Positions 23,776 through 36,100 of a stretch of DNA of 64,000 nucleotides are shown one piece after another. The notes under the pieces are model-generated. The model saw only the letters and a program-made list of their open reading frames with translations, had not been told where the DNA came from and did not search any database. The translations under genes were made by a program, and so were the position numbers. Source of the DNA: Fragilaria crotonensis (lineage: Eukaryota > Bacillariophyta > Fragilariophyceae > Fragilariales > Fragilariaceae). The stretch is from NCBI GenBank assembly GCA_022925895.1, contig JAKSYS010000125.1, positions 1-64,000 of the forward strand. Reading direction: 5' to 3'. Every line of letters begins with the position of its first letter. The first letter of the stretch is position 1.

Positions 23776-25985
23776 CTCTCCCTATCTTACCCCAACCTGG
23801 ATTCTCTCCCTTCGGCAATTCCTATCGCTTCACAATATGTCCGTTACGGTGAGCGATCCATTTCAGATTCCACTTCGAGGTGATTCGGATGAGTATATAA
23901 TGCAAGAATCTCATCTTGCACACGGTATTCCACTGCTCAACAAAAGGACATTAACCTTGTTCGATTGTTTCTCCAAGTGAATACCCTTGCCGAATTAACA
24001 GATGGTTCGAATCCCAAGGCAATTAATTTGTCCTTCTTGGATGGCAAAAGACCGCTGAGCTTTCTTGCGAATCAACAATGGCCGCGACAACAGACCCCGT
24101 CTAAGCAACAGATTCGTCTATGGAAGGGATATATTAAGTCATCGTTTCTTCGCTACATTCCGTATTGGAAAAAGTTCCCGTCCCTAAATCTCCGGCTACT
24201 ACAACTCAAACTCGGCATTCGTCTCCGTCTACCTTCGACAATCTTATGGAATACCTCTCGAGTCTCCCACAATCACATCGACGGATGATAGACAGTCTCG
24301 AACAGATATCGACGGATCTCAAGTGTGGAAATCATTTCGGGCTCGCAAGCGACTGTATGTTGCCACTGATGGAGGTCTTCTGAATAATCAGGGAACACAC
24401 GGCTGGGTAATCTCAACCGGCTCCCGTATTATTTCGATGCGCGGGTCCAGTAGATGGGCCCTTCGATACATCTTCATCGACGCGATGTGAACTCTTCGGA
24501 TACGCCTCTGCCTTACTCTTCATTGATCATCTTTCCAGGTTTTGGGGTCTTCGGCATAAATCCAAGTTTACATGGATCTGCGATAGCAAAGCGGCAATTT
24601 CTCGAGTGAGACGTTTTGCAACACGTCGTCCATCAAGGCGCATGCCATCTGATGCAGACCTTATTTCGCTCATTCGGATGCATCTTGCTTCAATTAAATG
24701 CAAATTCAAACACTGCTGGGTTAAAGGACATCAAGATTCCTCCTCCAGAACACGGATACTTTCGGTGTCAGCAACCTTAAACATTGCGGCAGATTCTCTC
24801 GCTTCGGGATATCGCACGACGGGTTCCTTGCCGTCTCGTCAAGGCTGTGATCACGTTCCATTTCAACAATGCTCCATTTCTATTAACAATCAACGTCTCA
24901 CTGGCCAGTATGATGAATGTATACGCTATCATGTGAATGGCTATCACCTTCGACGCTACATGCAGGACCAGAACGGCTGGTCGGACGATGTTTGGAACAT
25001 GATTGATCTTCAGCTTTTTGGTAAGCACTATTGTCGTCTGTCGTCACGACATCAGATCACTCGCACAAAATTTGTCCATGATCAGCTTCCCCTGGGCGTT
25101 CGTCGTCTTCGCCAAGCTCCGGTCAAAGATCCGATGCTGAGTCTATGTCCCTGTTGCAAAGTTGCTGTTGAAAACTCCGAACATCTCCTGCGTTGTCCTG
25201 CAGTTCCGCAACGTGCTAGTCATGTCGCACAATTGCAAGCAGCCATTCGCACGAAAGACACACACCCGGCGCGGTACGTTATTGCAGCAGGGCTTCTTCA
25301 CTGGTTGGAACATGGAGCGTCTGTCCTTTTATTCCCAGTCTATCGGAATATGATCGAGTTTGTTCTCCTCCTTCAGGCTGCCATTCAATCCCAGGAAGCC
25401 ATTGGGTGGGGTAATGCTTTTAAAGGATTCTTCAGCACCCTCTGGTGCAAGACTGCTAGCCACGACTTTCATAATCCCACTCGTGCGAACTCAGCGAGCA
25501 GCGATGCCCGATTACGATCTATTATTGAGGCGACCCACAACTTTTCGCGGTCTATCTGGCTCTCAAGGAACTCTGCCTCCACGATCAGGCAGACGAAGAC
25601 GTTCGACAGACTAGAGACACCGACATCGCGGAGATCCGACTCTATCACGGCATGCCCCATCTTTGCTTCCACGTGATCAGCATTACTGCTCTCGATCCTT
25701 AGATAAACTTCTTTCTGGGTCCGCGTCGACTCGTCGAAGATGGTTGCGCATTGTGAAACAATCCATGGACGATTATCGGAAAGAGAGCTCTCAACAAACT
25801 CTAATGACGTCCTTTTTTCCTCGCCAGACGACATGACATTGCACCACATGATATGTATAAGTCTCAGTCGTGCCAGCTATAAATAAATAAATCACTCCGC
25901 GGTACGCCGCCGGGTGTGGGTACACAGTACTGGCCTACCGGCTGGTACATGGTGCGAACCCTATAATTAGGTTACATTTTATTTT

Positions 25986-26001
25986 ACAATACAACATTAT
26001 A
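25986..26001. repeat. LINE target site duplication, right copy
   Basis: An exact repeat of 10783-10798. It follows the LINE 3' end, which is AT-rich (ACATTTTATTTT) and not a long poly-A. Confidence 0.85.
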
Positions 26002-26161
26002 TGATGGAGCTTTGCAATTTATGTTGAGTCAATTAATAGTACTAAGTTGCAGTTTATGTTGATTTATTGATTCGGTAATTGATCTTAATAAAACAGATAT
26101 TGTTAGTATGAAAGTCATTCTAGCTATTTCATTTTAACCTGGACAGTACTAAAACAAACTC

Positions 26162-26496
26162 CTAGTCTTCATCAGAGTCCCATTCTGCTTCAGCATTCTC
26201 CATTGTCTGTGCCGCTGCATTGTTGTGAGCACCGTCTAGGTTTGCGTTATCCTGTGGGTCTTTTATTCCGGCCTTTGTCCACCAGAAATCCATCAGCAAC
26301 TTTTCCATCCGTTTGGGCTCAACCTCACAATTTGTGTCAGCCTCCCTGTCTGCTTTCAGTAGTAAACTTCCTAAGAAAATTGAACTGTTTGATGCCCTCG
26401 GGACTCCAGCCACCCCATTTACACTGTCCTTGAGCTTTTCCAGTGTATTAACACGCTTTTTTTGTTTGTTTCGTTCTCGTGTTCTACAGCTAAGTA
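26162..26496 (-). CDS. Hypothetical 3' exon with basic N-part and acidic end
   Basis: Read on the minus strand, an open frame begins just after a good splice acceptor (TTTACTTAG, complement of 26497-26505) and runs to a stop at 26162. It starts with a basic, heptad-like stretch (CRTRERNKQKKRVNTLEKL) and ends in a very acidic tail (EWDSDED). The basic part recalls DNA-binding basic regions, but the spacing does not fit a normal bZIP, so I do not name it. Any upstream exon would lie beyond the Copia-3 insertion at 26642, which may have split the gene. Confidence 0.3.
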
Positions 26497-26636
26497 AATC
26501 TCAACGCCTTTTTCACAGAATGATTCTTCTAAACCCCTGTTGTTTTGAGTATTCTCTACTAGCCTGCGGTAACACAGTACTCGTGCCAGTTCAGTTCCTA
26601 ATGTGCATCCCGAGAATTTTCAAAGGAACACACAGG

Positions 26637-26641
26637 GTTGG
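26637..26641. repeat. Copia-3 target duplication, left copy
   Basis: GTTGG here and at 38595-38599 flanks the element exactly, the 5-bp duplication expected for Copia integrase. Confidence 0.88.
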
Positions 26642-27542
26642 TGATAGATTCTGCGTGCGAGCGCGGAGTGGAGGCCAGACCATGGTTAAATCGGGCGCAC
26701 GTCAGACCGGGGTCGCAGGCAGGTGGTGACGTCACGGTGACGGTATCGGTCGCTACAGTACGAACGTTGGCCGGTGCTACGGTTTCAGGACTACTGGATG
26801 CTACGCTAGCGGCAGAGGAAGCGGGAGTGCTAGTAGCAAACGCGACAGTATACGCGTGGGAGTCTACTGGACGGGTATACTGAGCTACGGTATGACTAGG
26901 CGTAACTACAGTACATGTAGACGTAGACACAGTGCTAGTAGGCGAAGCAACTGTGCTAGTATCTGTAGGTACGATGCAAGTAGATGGTGCTACGTTGCGC
27001 GTAGGTGACACTACAGTATGTGGACGTGGGTGGAGTCCTACGGTGACGTCGGTAGCCAAGTGGGTACTAGTACACTGGCTATCGCTACAGGGGACTGAAC
27101 CATGATGACGGCGGGTAAAAGTCGTCATGGTCAGTTACGCTGCTAGTAAAATTGTACATTGTTAAAATCGGTGGCCGGACTAAATATATTTACAGGTTGA
27201 CAAATTTGTGAGAAAATCGTTGATCACAAGTGAGTGATCAACTTCGTTTGATGAGTGTTTCTGAGGAACACTCAGGAACACAAATGAAACGGTGCACGTC
27301 TGAAGAGTGCACGTCTGAAAAGGTGTACGTCTGAAGAGGTCGTACGAGGCCGAGCGTTGGGCGAGAAAATGGTCGTTTATGCAACGAACGACATGAAAAC
27401 GATCGTTACAATTTCCGAGTGGGATATGATTCCCGTACGACAGTAACGATACGACGTATACTGTTTACTAGCCTAATGTGAAGTGTCGCACTGAATAATG
27501 TAGATAGTAAAAATACGTAGGAGCGGTACTAAAAGTCTGTCA
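26642..27542 (-). repeat. Copia-3 3' LTR
   Basis: It begins (minus strand) TGACAGAC directly after a polypurine tract CAAGAGGGG (complement of 27543-27551) and ends AATCTATCA. It contains a run of imperfect Ser/Thr/Val-coding repeats (about 26740-27080) rich in GTA and CTA words. Confidence 0.92.
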
Positions 27543-27553
27543 CCCCTCTTGAA

Positions 27554-30500
27554 TCAGATCTCCGTAGAAATTGGTGATGGAGAAAGTAGGTGATCAGGGA
27601 GTTTGCAAAAGATTTTGTCAAGGTGAGGATCAATCTTGGAGGATGTCTGAGTTTTGGTTAGGATGTCAGCAAGTTGAGAGTCACAAGGGATCCAATAGAG
27701 TTGATGAGTACCATCTTGTTGGCCTTGGCGGACAAAGTGAAAGCGTCTTTCAATGTGGCGAGTTTTGCGAGTTAGTTTGCCGTTCTTGGCAATTTGAACA
27801 GTTGCTTCATTGTCAATCATAAGGACAGATGGGATTGTAGGTAAACGTTGGGATGATTCGCGCCATTGTTTAGTGCCAAGGTATGTCATATCATATAAAA
27901 GCATTCTGATGTGGGCAGTAGCCATAGTTGCAGAACAGGCAGCCATGTATTCAGCTTCAGAGGTTGACATTGCAATTGGGGTAGGCATTGTTGAGTTGGC
28001 TTCAATGAGAGCACCATTGTGAAAGATCATGTATCCAACAGTTGATCTGCCAGTGTCAGGGCAATCTTGCCAGCTGGCATCAGAGAAGACAGTCAGGTCA
28101 GAGTATGGAATGCTGTGTTGGGCACAGATACTATAGATTGGGTTAGAGGTGCCATCAGGATAGAATTTCAAGGCATAGCTGGGTCGGCGTCTGAGATAGC
28201 CAAATAACCAGATAAGGGCGCGGAAGTCAAGTTCACCGGGGCAGATGCAGGCTTTTGCAAGTTTGCAGACTGCAAAAAGGATATCGGCTCGTGTGTTATA
28301 TGCTAGATAAAGTAGGGTGCATACGGCTGAGCGAAACGGGAGGCGGGAATGTCTTTTTCTCAATTATAGACTTGTCATGATCGGTGACAGGGCGGTTATC
28401 TTTGGTGAAGACGTAATCGGGTGGGAAGGGAGTTTCGCGTTCAGGGAATTCGGAATCTGGGTCATAACGTTGGAGAGCGTTTAAGACATAACGGTGTTGG
28501 TCTAGAGTGTAAGTGGAATCTTTGTGGCGGTGGATGCGCATTTGCAGGAACCATTGTGCAGGACCAAGGAATTTCACGTCAAAGCGGTTGCGGACGGAAT
28601 CTTCGAAAGATTTCTCGATGGAATCATTGCTTCCAACATAAAGCATGTCATCAACGAAGAATAGGAGGCGAAGCCATTGGTTGTGTTTGTCATAGTAAAC
28701 AAAATAGGATGGTTCTGCTTGGGATTGAATGAATCCTTGAGAGTAAAGCCATTCAGAGAATTCAATGTTCCAATATTTGCCTGAGTAGACAAGGCCATAG
28801 ATTCCTTTGTCAAGAAGAAGTGGGACTCCAAAGTATTTGGCATATTCTGGGAAGTGGTAAGCAAGGTAAAGTGGCAGGATCACAAAGTGACGTCCAATAA
28901 CTTTGGCTTGAAGATAGGCTCCAATGAAGTCAGCACCTTTAAGGATGCGGCGGAAAGCACAGGTTTTGGATATGAGGAGCTTGACCCCTCTTGAAGATGC
29001 ACAGGGTGACCATGTGTCTTCAAAAGGTTGAGGGATCTCAATTGGGATAGTGTTAGATTTATTTACTTTCTTGGTGTTTTCCTCTCTTTGTTTGAGTAGT
29101 TGTTGCTGGTACTTTGCTTTAGTTTTCTTGATTCTTCTTTTCCATGTCGCCGCGTGCAACAAGGCGGGCTTTGAGTTTGTCAAGTTTGCCAGATGCTGTT
29201 TGCTTTGCTTTGAGCACAAGTTTAACTGGGATAATCAATTCATCTACATGGGGTTTCTGGCCAAGGATGAAGGTACCATGATCAATGAGGTTCTTGATTT
29301 CCATTTTGATTGCATGAAGCCAGGCAGAGCGGATGTCATCATCAAGTTTGAGGACAGCTTGAAAGGATTGGGGTTCTGGCAAGTATTTATCAACAGGATC
29401 ATCATTTTCTGTGGATGTGTCAGCAGAGGCATCAAGGGTAAGCATGGCAGTGTGGATAGGGTCAATGGATGGTAGTGATTCAGCACATTCTTGGAAGTAA
29501 AGTGTCATCTCTTTCTGAAGGGGTGTGTGTCTCTTCTGGTGATGAGTGAGGTTGAGCAATTGAGGTGCAGGTGGTGTTGGACCAGGTTGTAGATCATCAT
29601 CATCAGTGTCATCATCATTGTTAATAGTCTCAATGGGAAGGGGATGCTTATCATTGTTAGTGGGTTCTTCAATGAAGGAAGAGGGATTGATTCCAAGGTT
29701 GGCAACAGATCCAGTTTGGTGAATGATGGTGGGTTCTGAATTCTCAACATTTTCAAGTCCATTAGGGTCCATGTGGGAGCGGATGGGAATGGCTCCAGCA
29801 AAGGGTTTGGAGTCAAAAGCAAGGGCAGAGCTGAAATCTTCATCAAAATAAGCGTCACGGGTTGTGATAATTCGTTGAGGATGGTCTGGGGGAATAGACA
29901 AGCCAGCCAGCGGAGTTTTCAGGGAATCCAATAAAAGTTCCACGGGATGCACGTTGGAGCTGTTGTTTATAAGTGATTAACTTGTTCCGAAAGGTCGGTT
30001 CGTAACGTTTGAAATAGACTGGGCATCCAAATACGCGGAAGTTGATGAGGCTGGGTTTTCGGCCATAACTATAGTGGAAGGGAGTTGTAGGATTTCCATC
30101 TTGATCAGTAACATTCTTTGCAGGGCAAGCATTGACAATTTGGACTGCATAGGCATGAGCATGGTGAAAGAAGGCACCTCCAAGTCTGGCAGTGTTGAGC
30201 AGGGTGTTTGCAATGTTGTGGACTTCTCTCCATTTGGCTTCACAAATTCCATTCATTTCTTGATGTTCAGGGGCTGCAGCTTCAACTTTGATTCCAAGAT
30301 TGGTGCAAGTTGAGATAAATTTTGCTGAAGTGAATGCTGTTCCAGCATCAGTGCGGATAAAGCGGACAGATTGGGTGCGGCCAAGAAGTTCTGATTGTGT
30401 GAGCCAAGATTGCAGGGCAGTGAGAATGGATAAAGTACTTTCAGTGGGTAGTCCAATCCAACCAGTGAGTTTGCCAGGAGTTGTCACAATGAAAAGGTAA

Positions 30501-31762
30501 GCAGAGTAGTTAGTGCTAGTTGTCAGGCCAAAGCGGAATGGGTTTCTTAGAAGGTCAAGGTGAAGTTGATGGAATGGTTCTGAACCTTGGCGGAGTGGGA
30601 CTTTGCTTCTGGCGCGTTTTTGGCTGATTGAAATTCTGATTGGCCAAGTTTGAGTGTCAGTGGCTGGTGACAAAATGTGATCATTCCAAACATGGTGAAG
30701 GGATCCAGTCATAAGATTGCGGAAATTACGATGTGCAAGGCGACGGGATGTGATCTCAAGTGGCAAGGTTGCAGTGGGTTGGTCTGGGTTTGGATTGGTT
30801 GAAGTGTCCAAGTGTTGCTCAAAAGTGATGGCAGGTGAGTTTGAAGTGTCATCAGAAGTTGTGTTGGGTTGGGAAGTCATGGAGAAAGCTTGTTCAGAGG
30901 GTAGCTCTTGAAGGATGGTTGGCCATGTGTATGTTGAGTTGTTGGGAAAACGGATTGTGGTTGCTCTGTTCTGGATGATGACTGTGAAGTTTTGGGTGGC
31001 AGAGATGGCAGTCAGGGAAAGCAGACGGTGACTAAGACCTTCAATGTAGTAAACATCAGCAAGACCAAGGATAGCTTTCTGTCCTTCTGTGGTTGTAAAG
31101 AAACAGTCAGTTGTGCCTTTGAAAGTGGATATCTTGGTGGTTCCATCAGCAAGGGAAACAGGTACATGGCAGGGTTCAACATCATGGAGATCACTGAAAA
31201 CAGGAGTGTAGTGACTTGTGGCACCACTGTCAGGGAGCCAATTATCAAGATCTGGTGGTCCAAAGCGCTGATATGTAGACATGGGATCATCTGGGAAATA
31301 TTCAATTGCATCAGTGCTGGGAGGTGAGTGTGACATGGAGGGTACAAAATCATTGTCAGTCAGTGATGGGTTGATTTCCATTTGGGGCAAGTTGGTATCA
31401 GGCCAGATTGTTGGTGGTCCATTGTTAAAGACAGGGTTGGTGTGTGATGAAGCAAGGAAGGCTTGATGGTAATGAGTTGTTTCAGCATGAGGTGAAGATG
31501 AATCAGTGACAAAATAAGCTCTGTGATTTCTGGGAGCAGTGTTCTCATTATTGGTTGGTGATCTTGGGTTTCCTCCATTTCTGTTATTGGTGTTCTGAGG
31601 TCTGTTAGTTGCAGTTGGGCATTGCCTTGCATAGTGACCAGTTCTTCCACAATTGTTACAAACTATGTTGGTGGCATTATTGGGTGAAGGATTTGGCCGA
31701 AATGGGGTGGAATTGCTCTGCGGTCGACGCTGGTTATTGGAATTTGATGAGGTTGGTCGCAA
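27554..31762 (-). mobile_element. Copia-3 nucleocapsid and pol region
   Basis: In reading order: CCHC knuckle CNNCGRTGHYARQC near 31650; protease box LPDSGATSHY near 31230; GAG-pre region (RLAHRNFRNLMTG) near 30720; integrase core with RTDAGTAF and HQEMNGICEAKWRE near 30240-30360; reverse transcriptase with DFIGAYLQAKV near 28920 and FVDDMLYVG near 28650; RNase H with STSEAEYMAA near 27960 and ADILTKTQ near 27650. All are on the minus strand. Typical for Copia and broken in a few places. Confidence 0.88.
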
Positions 31763-33180
31763 GGGCGGTCGGTTGCCATGATCGGTCTAGGTGGCGGAGC
31801 GTTGCGACGATTGTTTTGGTGATTGTTCGGACGGTTTGAATGCTGATTTTGGTTGCTCTGGGGTCTGATTGGTGGCCGATTGCTGCTGCTGTTTTGTTGG
31901 GTATAAGGTCGCAAAATTGAGCTGAGAGCTTGATGTTGTCGGGGTGAATTGTTTCTGGAAAGTCGGACGATGGGTAGGACGATGGAATTGTTGACGGGCA
32001 GCATTGGCATGTTGGTTATAATTGCGTTGATTTTGTGATGGCAAAGTTAGGCCGCGGGATTCGTCAATATTCAAAAGATGGCTCTCAAGTTCGGAGAAAG
32101 CGGGCAATTCTTCATCGTTAAGTTCGGCTCTGCGGAGGTCGGCATCAAAACGTTGGTAAGAGGCAGCATAAAAATGGTGATTGCTTCCACCGCGAATGGC
32201 TCTTTAATAAGATCTGCGTCAGTATTGGGAATGCCGGCGTGGTAGCAATCGCGCGTCAAAACTCGGATGCGATTCAAATAGGAGGTTGCAACTTCATTGT
32301 GGCCTTGTTTGATTGAATAAAAGGCTTCTCTTGTGCGTTCAACATGATCTGGAGTAAGCGGGCACAATGTCGGCGGAGAGTAAAGATTGCAGTTCTGGCA
32401 TCTGGTGGGCCATCAATAATGTGTTTCTGGCAAGGGTCACAAACATGTGTAAAGATTAGGTTGTAAATTGCAGTGCCAATGAAGGGATGGGAGTAGGAAA
32501 TCTGTTTGGGCCAAAGATCAAAGACTTGGCGTGTCCAGGGAGAGATGTTACAAACGATGCGGAGGTTATCCATGAAGGCATTGAATTGTCGGCGTCGGGC
32601 GACAAGATCGGTTGGATAAGAAAGTTTGCGGAGATTGGCATTTTTGGCATATTTCAAAAGGGTTTTAGTTAAATCTTCAATGGGTGGATAAGTGAAGTCA
32701 GTTCTGGTTGAAGAAGTTAGTGCATCTGGGGATTGCAAAGGGATCTGAGGAGGGTCATCCTGTTGGTCTTCATTGTCTTCATCATCAGTAAAGAATGTTT
32801 CATGAATTGGAGGATAGGCAAAAGTTGGATGCTTTGCAGGTTTGTCCTTTGCTGCAGGTTTGGAGGGATTGTCTGTCTTTGGTGAAGAGGATGTTTCAAT
32901 TTGGGTGTCTGGTTGCACAGATTTTGGAGACAGAATTTGTGTTACAGTGCGTGAAAGACGTTTCAAAGGATTTTCGGCAGGTGTGTCAATTTCTTGAGCT
33001 TGGACGTCAGAAGATGGCTGATTTGCATTAATATTTGGCGTTTCGTGTCGGGAAATGTCAGTTTCGGAAGAATTGTCAGAAGTATCTGGATCTGCAGTTT
33101 CTGGTTCAATTTCAGGGGGATTTTCTTCTTGAAGAGACGATCTACGGGTGCGGACAACCATAAGGGCTGTGTGTTCACAA
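31663..33180 (-). mobile_element. Copia-3 gag region
   Basis: It holds a capsid-like stretch (LARRRQFNAFMDNLRIV to CDPCQKHIIDG-type sequence, near 32400-32620). A proline- and glutamine-rich, asparagine-rich tail then leads to the CCHC knuckle. The upstream part is acidic and Ser/Thr-rich. Confidence 0.65.
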
Positions 33181-33199
33181 AAAGATGATTCTTGTTTGT

Positions 33200-36100
33200 C
33201 CAATTGAAATCTTACTACATTACAATTACTGCTGTCCATTCTTGTAGCATTTACACCAATGTGTCTGTACAGGCAAGAAGGATCAGGTAAGTTGCAAGTA
33301 GTAACCTGGTTGTTAAAGAGACTAGTGTTCACACCAGACTCACCAGGGGGGTTGCTCAAGATATTGGGTTCAGAGTCTTTGATGAAGGGATATTCAGGAT
33401 GATTGTGTTGTTGCCAATAGTATGAAAATGGATTGTGAGTGATTTGAGACAATGGGTTGTTGAGGGCATTCTCAAGGTGTGGGAGAGCCCAGGATCCATA
33501 AACATCGGTGGATCCACGTTTTGTAGTAATCACTTGGATGAGGCGAGTTGCAAGAGACAAGGGAATGGTTTTGGGATCATCAATGACATGATAAACAGGG
33601 TTTGGTTGGCGCCAAAGTTGGCTAGGATTATTGGGACAAGTCCAGGGATTGGCAGCATAACAGGTGTTCATTGGAATGCAGGCTTGGTCATGAAGAGCTG
33701 TTGGACTGTTGTGGTTGTGTAGGGTTTGATGGTCCCATTGTGTTGATGAAAGATGATTGGTTTGTTCTCCTTGTTGTAAATAATAGGGAAAGTGTGGCAC
33801 TTGGCAATGGAATAGGAAGCTCAGTTGGGGAGCCTGAAGTGTAAGAAGGAGTTGACTGATGCTCTTGGGTGTTGCCTTGGTAGATAAGGACTTTGATTGG
33901 CAAGGGTGTTTGAGGTAGGACACATTGAGGGTCAGTGACATTGATGTTGGAAACAACTCTGAACATGGTGTATTCATGATCTGGCAGGAAATCAATGGAA
34001 TGGTTGATGGTATCTGTCTTGATGGGGTCAAAGTTGGACTTAAGGGTTGCATAATCACAGTTTCCAATTGGGATGGTGAAGTTCTGAAGATCATTGGAAG
34101 TGAGCGGACGGCAGATGACAAAGTTGACGGCAATAGCAGTGGCTTTTGAATGCATGATTGATAACTGTTCAGGTGTAGGGGATGTGGCCATTGGGAAGGC
34201 TGAGCAATTGTGATTCATGAGAAGATCAACAGGAGGAAGGGAACCAATGTAGATGTTTGAGGGTTGCAAATGTAAGTCATCTCCAGTTGTGAGTTTGGCA
34301 GTCAAAGTTGCATGTTGGCGGAGTGTTGCTGAGATTAAGACACGGGCAACATGGGAAGCAGATGGAGATATTCCAGTTGTAGGTTCTCCAAAACCGTTGA
34401 CAAGCGGTGAATGAGTGAATGCAATGAGGGATGCAGAGTCCAAATGTGCAGGGGTTTGAATATGGGAAGTCCTGGTGCTGTCCAAAGTGGTATCATAGGG
34501 ACTGGGAGTCAATTGCTGATCTTGGAAGAATTTGATAATGAATCGCGGGACATCTCTGAAGTTACTTCGGTTCGGGAAAAGTCGTAGAGCGGTCGCAAAA
34601 GTTGGGATATTGCGAATGATATCAGCAAGTTCAGGCGGTTGATGAGGGCATGAAGATGTTTGTCCCTGAATATAAATATGGATGAGGTACATCATTTTGA
34701 AGGCATAAAGGATGGATAGGGAGCATTCATGTCCAAAGGATCCAGGTTCATAGTCACTCAAAAGGGATACAAATAGTGATGGGGTGCCATTAGTGAGTTG
34801 AGATCTGTGCTCAGAAGAAAGATTGTCCATGACCAAATTGGTTGTTCTGTTGAAAGTGTGTTGGATGCATTGAATGAATTCCTCTTGATTGGGGTCTTTG
34901 TCAGATCCAGCAATGAGAATGGGATAAAGGTTGCACATCAGGTGGCGAAGATGTTCGGTCGTCAAGTCGCGAATGCATTGTTTGGTGACTGGATTTGACT
35001 GGATATAACGTAGGCAGAAGCTTGCAGCTGTGATACTTGAATCAACACATGTTGGAAGGTTGCACATGGTGATTGGCCCATTGATATCATCTTGAAGAGT
35101 TGCATCAGCATAGAAAAGAAGTGAGGCATGTGGATTGGTTCTGGAATCCAAATCAGAATGGTGTTGCAAAAAGGGGACATGATGGATTGGGTCCAAGACA
35201 TTGTCTTCAGGGCAAGGGGTGTGCAGTTTGTCAAGGCGATATGGAAGCTCCAAAGTTTCATCATCATCAGATAGTTCAAGAAATGCTGTGATTCCAGTTG
35301 ATGTGGAAAGGCAATCAAAGGTACTGTCATTGCTGCTGCTCAAATTGGAAAACAAGGGACTGAAAAGTTCTGAATTGAGACTGATTGCTGGAGAAGGTGG
35401 TGCATCAAGATTCCTAGGTCCAGAGGTGTTGAAGGTTTTCAAATAATTGATCTGACATGATTGGGTTCTGTTTTTGCTTGAAGGAGTTGAAGGGGTATCA
35501 GTTTCATCATCATCAATTGAAATGGTGAATGGGATTGCAGCATTGATAGGTGGCTTGACATAAAAAAGGGTTGGCAACATTGATGGGAGTTGCAAATTGC
35601 TTGGACTTGGTTGGGGGTAGAGGCCTTGCTGGTCTTGGAATATTTTTCGTCATTTTTGCATTTTTGGTAGCTTTTCTGGTTGTCATCCTGTCCATGAGAG
35701 TTAGGGAATCCAAAGTTTTAACTGTGAAGGAATCTGGGATAAATGAGCTGGTGTCTGTGCTGTCATCATTGTCTGAGGAATCTGGGACTGAGTAGGGAGA
35801 GTTTTGAATCATTGGGAGTGCATCAAGTTGTTTTGGAGATTCCTTTTTTTGTCGCCGTTGCTTTGTTCTTCAACTTCAACTTCAATGGGAACTTTTTGTG
35901 CTTTGGTGGGCGGCAGTGTCTGATCGCGAACGGAAAGGCATAATTGTTTGGGACACGGGCAGTAGATGGAGAAGACACTTGAAGCATTAACTACGTCACT
36001 ATCGTCGTCGTCATCGTCATCCATATCGTCATCGCGATAAATGTTGGTCGTGGAGCGCGCTGGAATGTCGTCAGACGCGTCAGTCATTTCGTCATCGTCC

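Larger units (their letters stand above)
13470..25676 (+). pseudogene. LINE ORF2: endonuclease, reverse transcriptase, RNase H (interrupted)
   Basis: Endonuclease motifs are QNVHGL near 13755, AETN near 13850, MMDVN near 14307, RRIDFIL near 14430 and SDHRGLY near 14517, the Asp/His set of the EEP fold. The reverse transcriptase (about 15760-16620) shows the GTGQGAEPPC block and the catalytic AFVDD box near 16387. After the Copia-2 insertion at 17156/23776 the reading resumes. RNase H (about 24335-24820) has TDGG, ELFGYASAL, CDSKAAI and NIAADSLA, carrying the four acidic residues. A CX2C...HX4C zinc knuckle (CPCC...HLLRC) lies near 25148-25200. Several single-base frame changes and the nested element make it non-functional as read. 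Confidence 0.85.
10799..25985 (+). mobile_element. APE-type non-LTR retrotransposon (LINE) with RNase H, split by Copia-2
   Basis: Two open frames (ORF1 10819-13473 and ORF2 from 13470) and a 3' UTR containing AAATAAATAAAT (about 25880-25893) lie between perfect 16-bp target duplications. Without the 6.6-kb nested Copia-2 and its duplicated 5 bp, the LINE is about 8.56 kb, a full-length copy. ORF2 holds an apurinic endonuclease, reverse transcriptase, RNase H and a terminal zinc knuckle. That order is known from I/R1-like and some algal clades; the clade is not settled here. ORF2 also shows several frame changes (near 13960-14010, 14960, 15730 and 16850, and again after 23980), so this copy is probably inactive unless some are sequence errors. 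Confidence 0.9.

Noticed and set aside
23996-24010. GGTTCGAATCC, a tRNA B-box-like word
   Set aside because: It lies inside LINE ORF2 coding sequence (D-G-S-N-P) and has no A box or cloverleaf around it.
26598-27128. 176-codon minus-strand frame as an independent host gene
   Set aside because: It lies almost wholly within the Copia-3 3' LTR and is duplicated in the 5' LTR.
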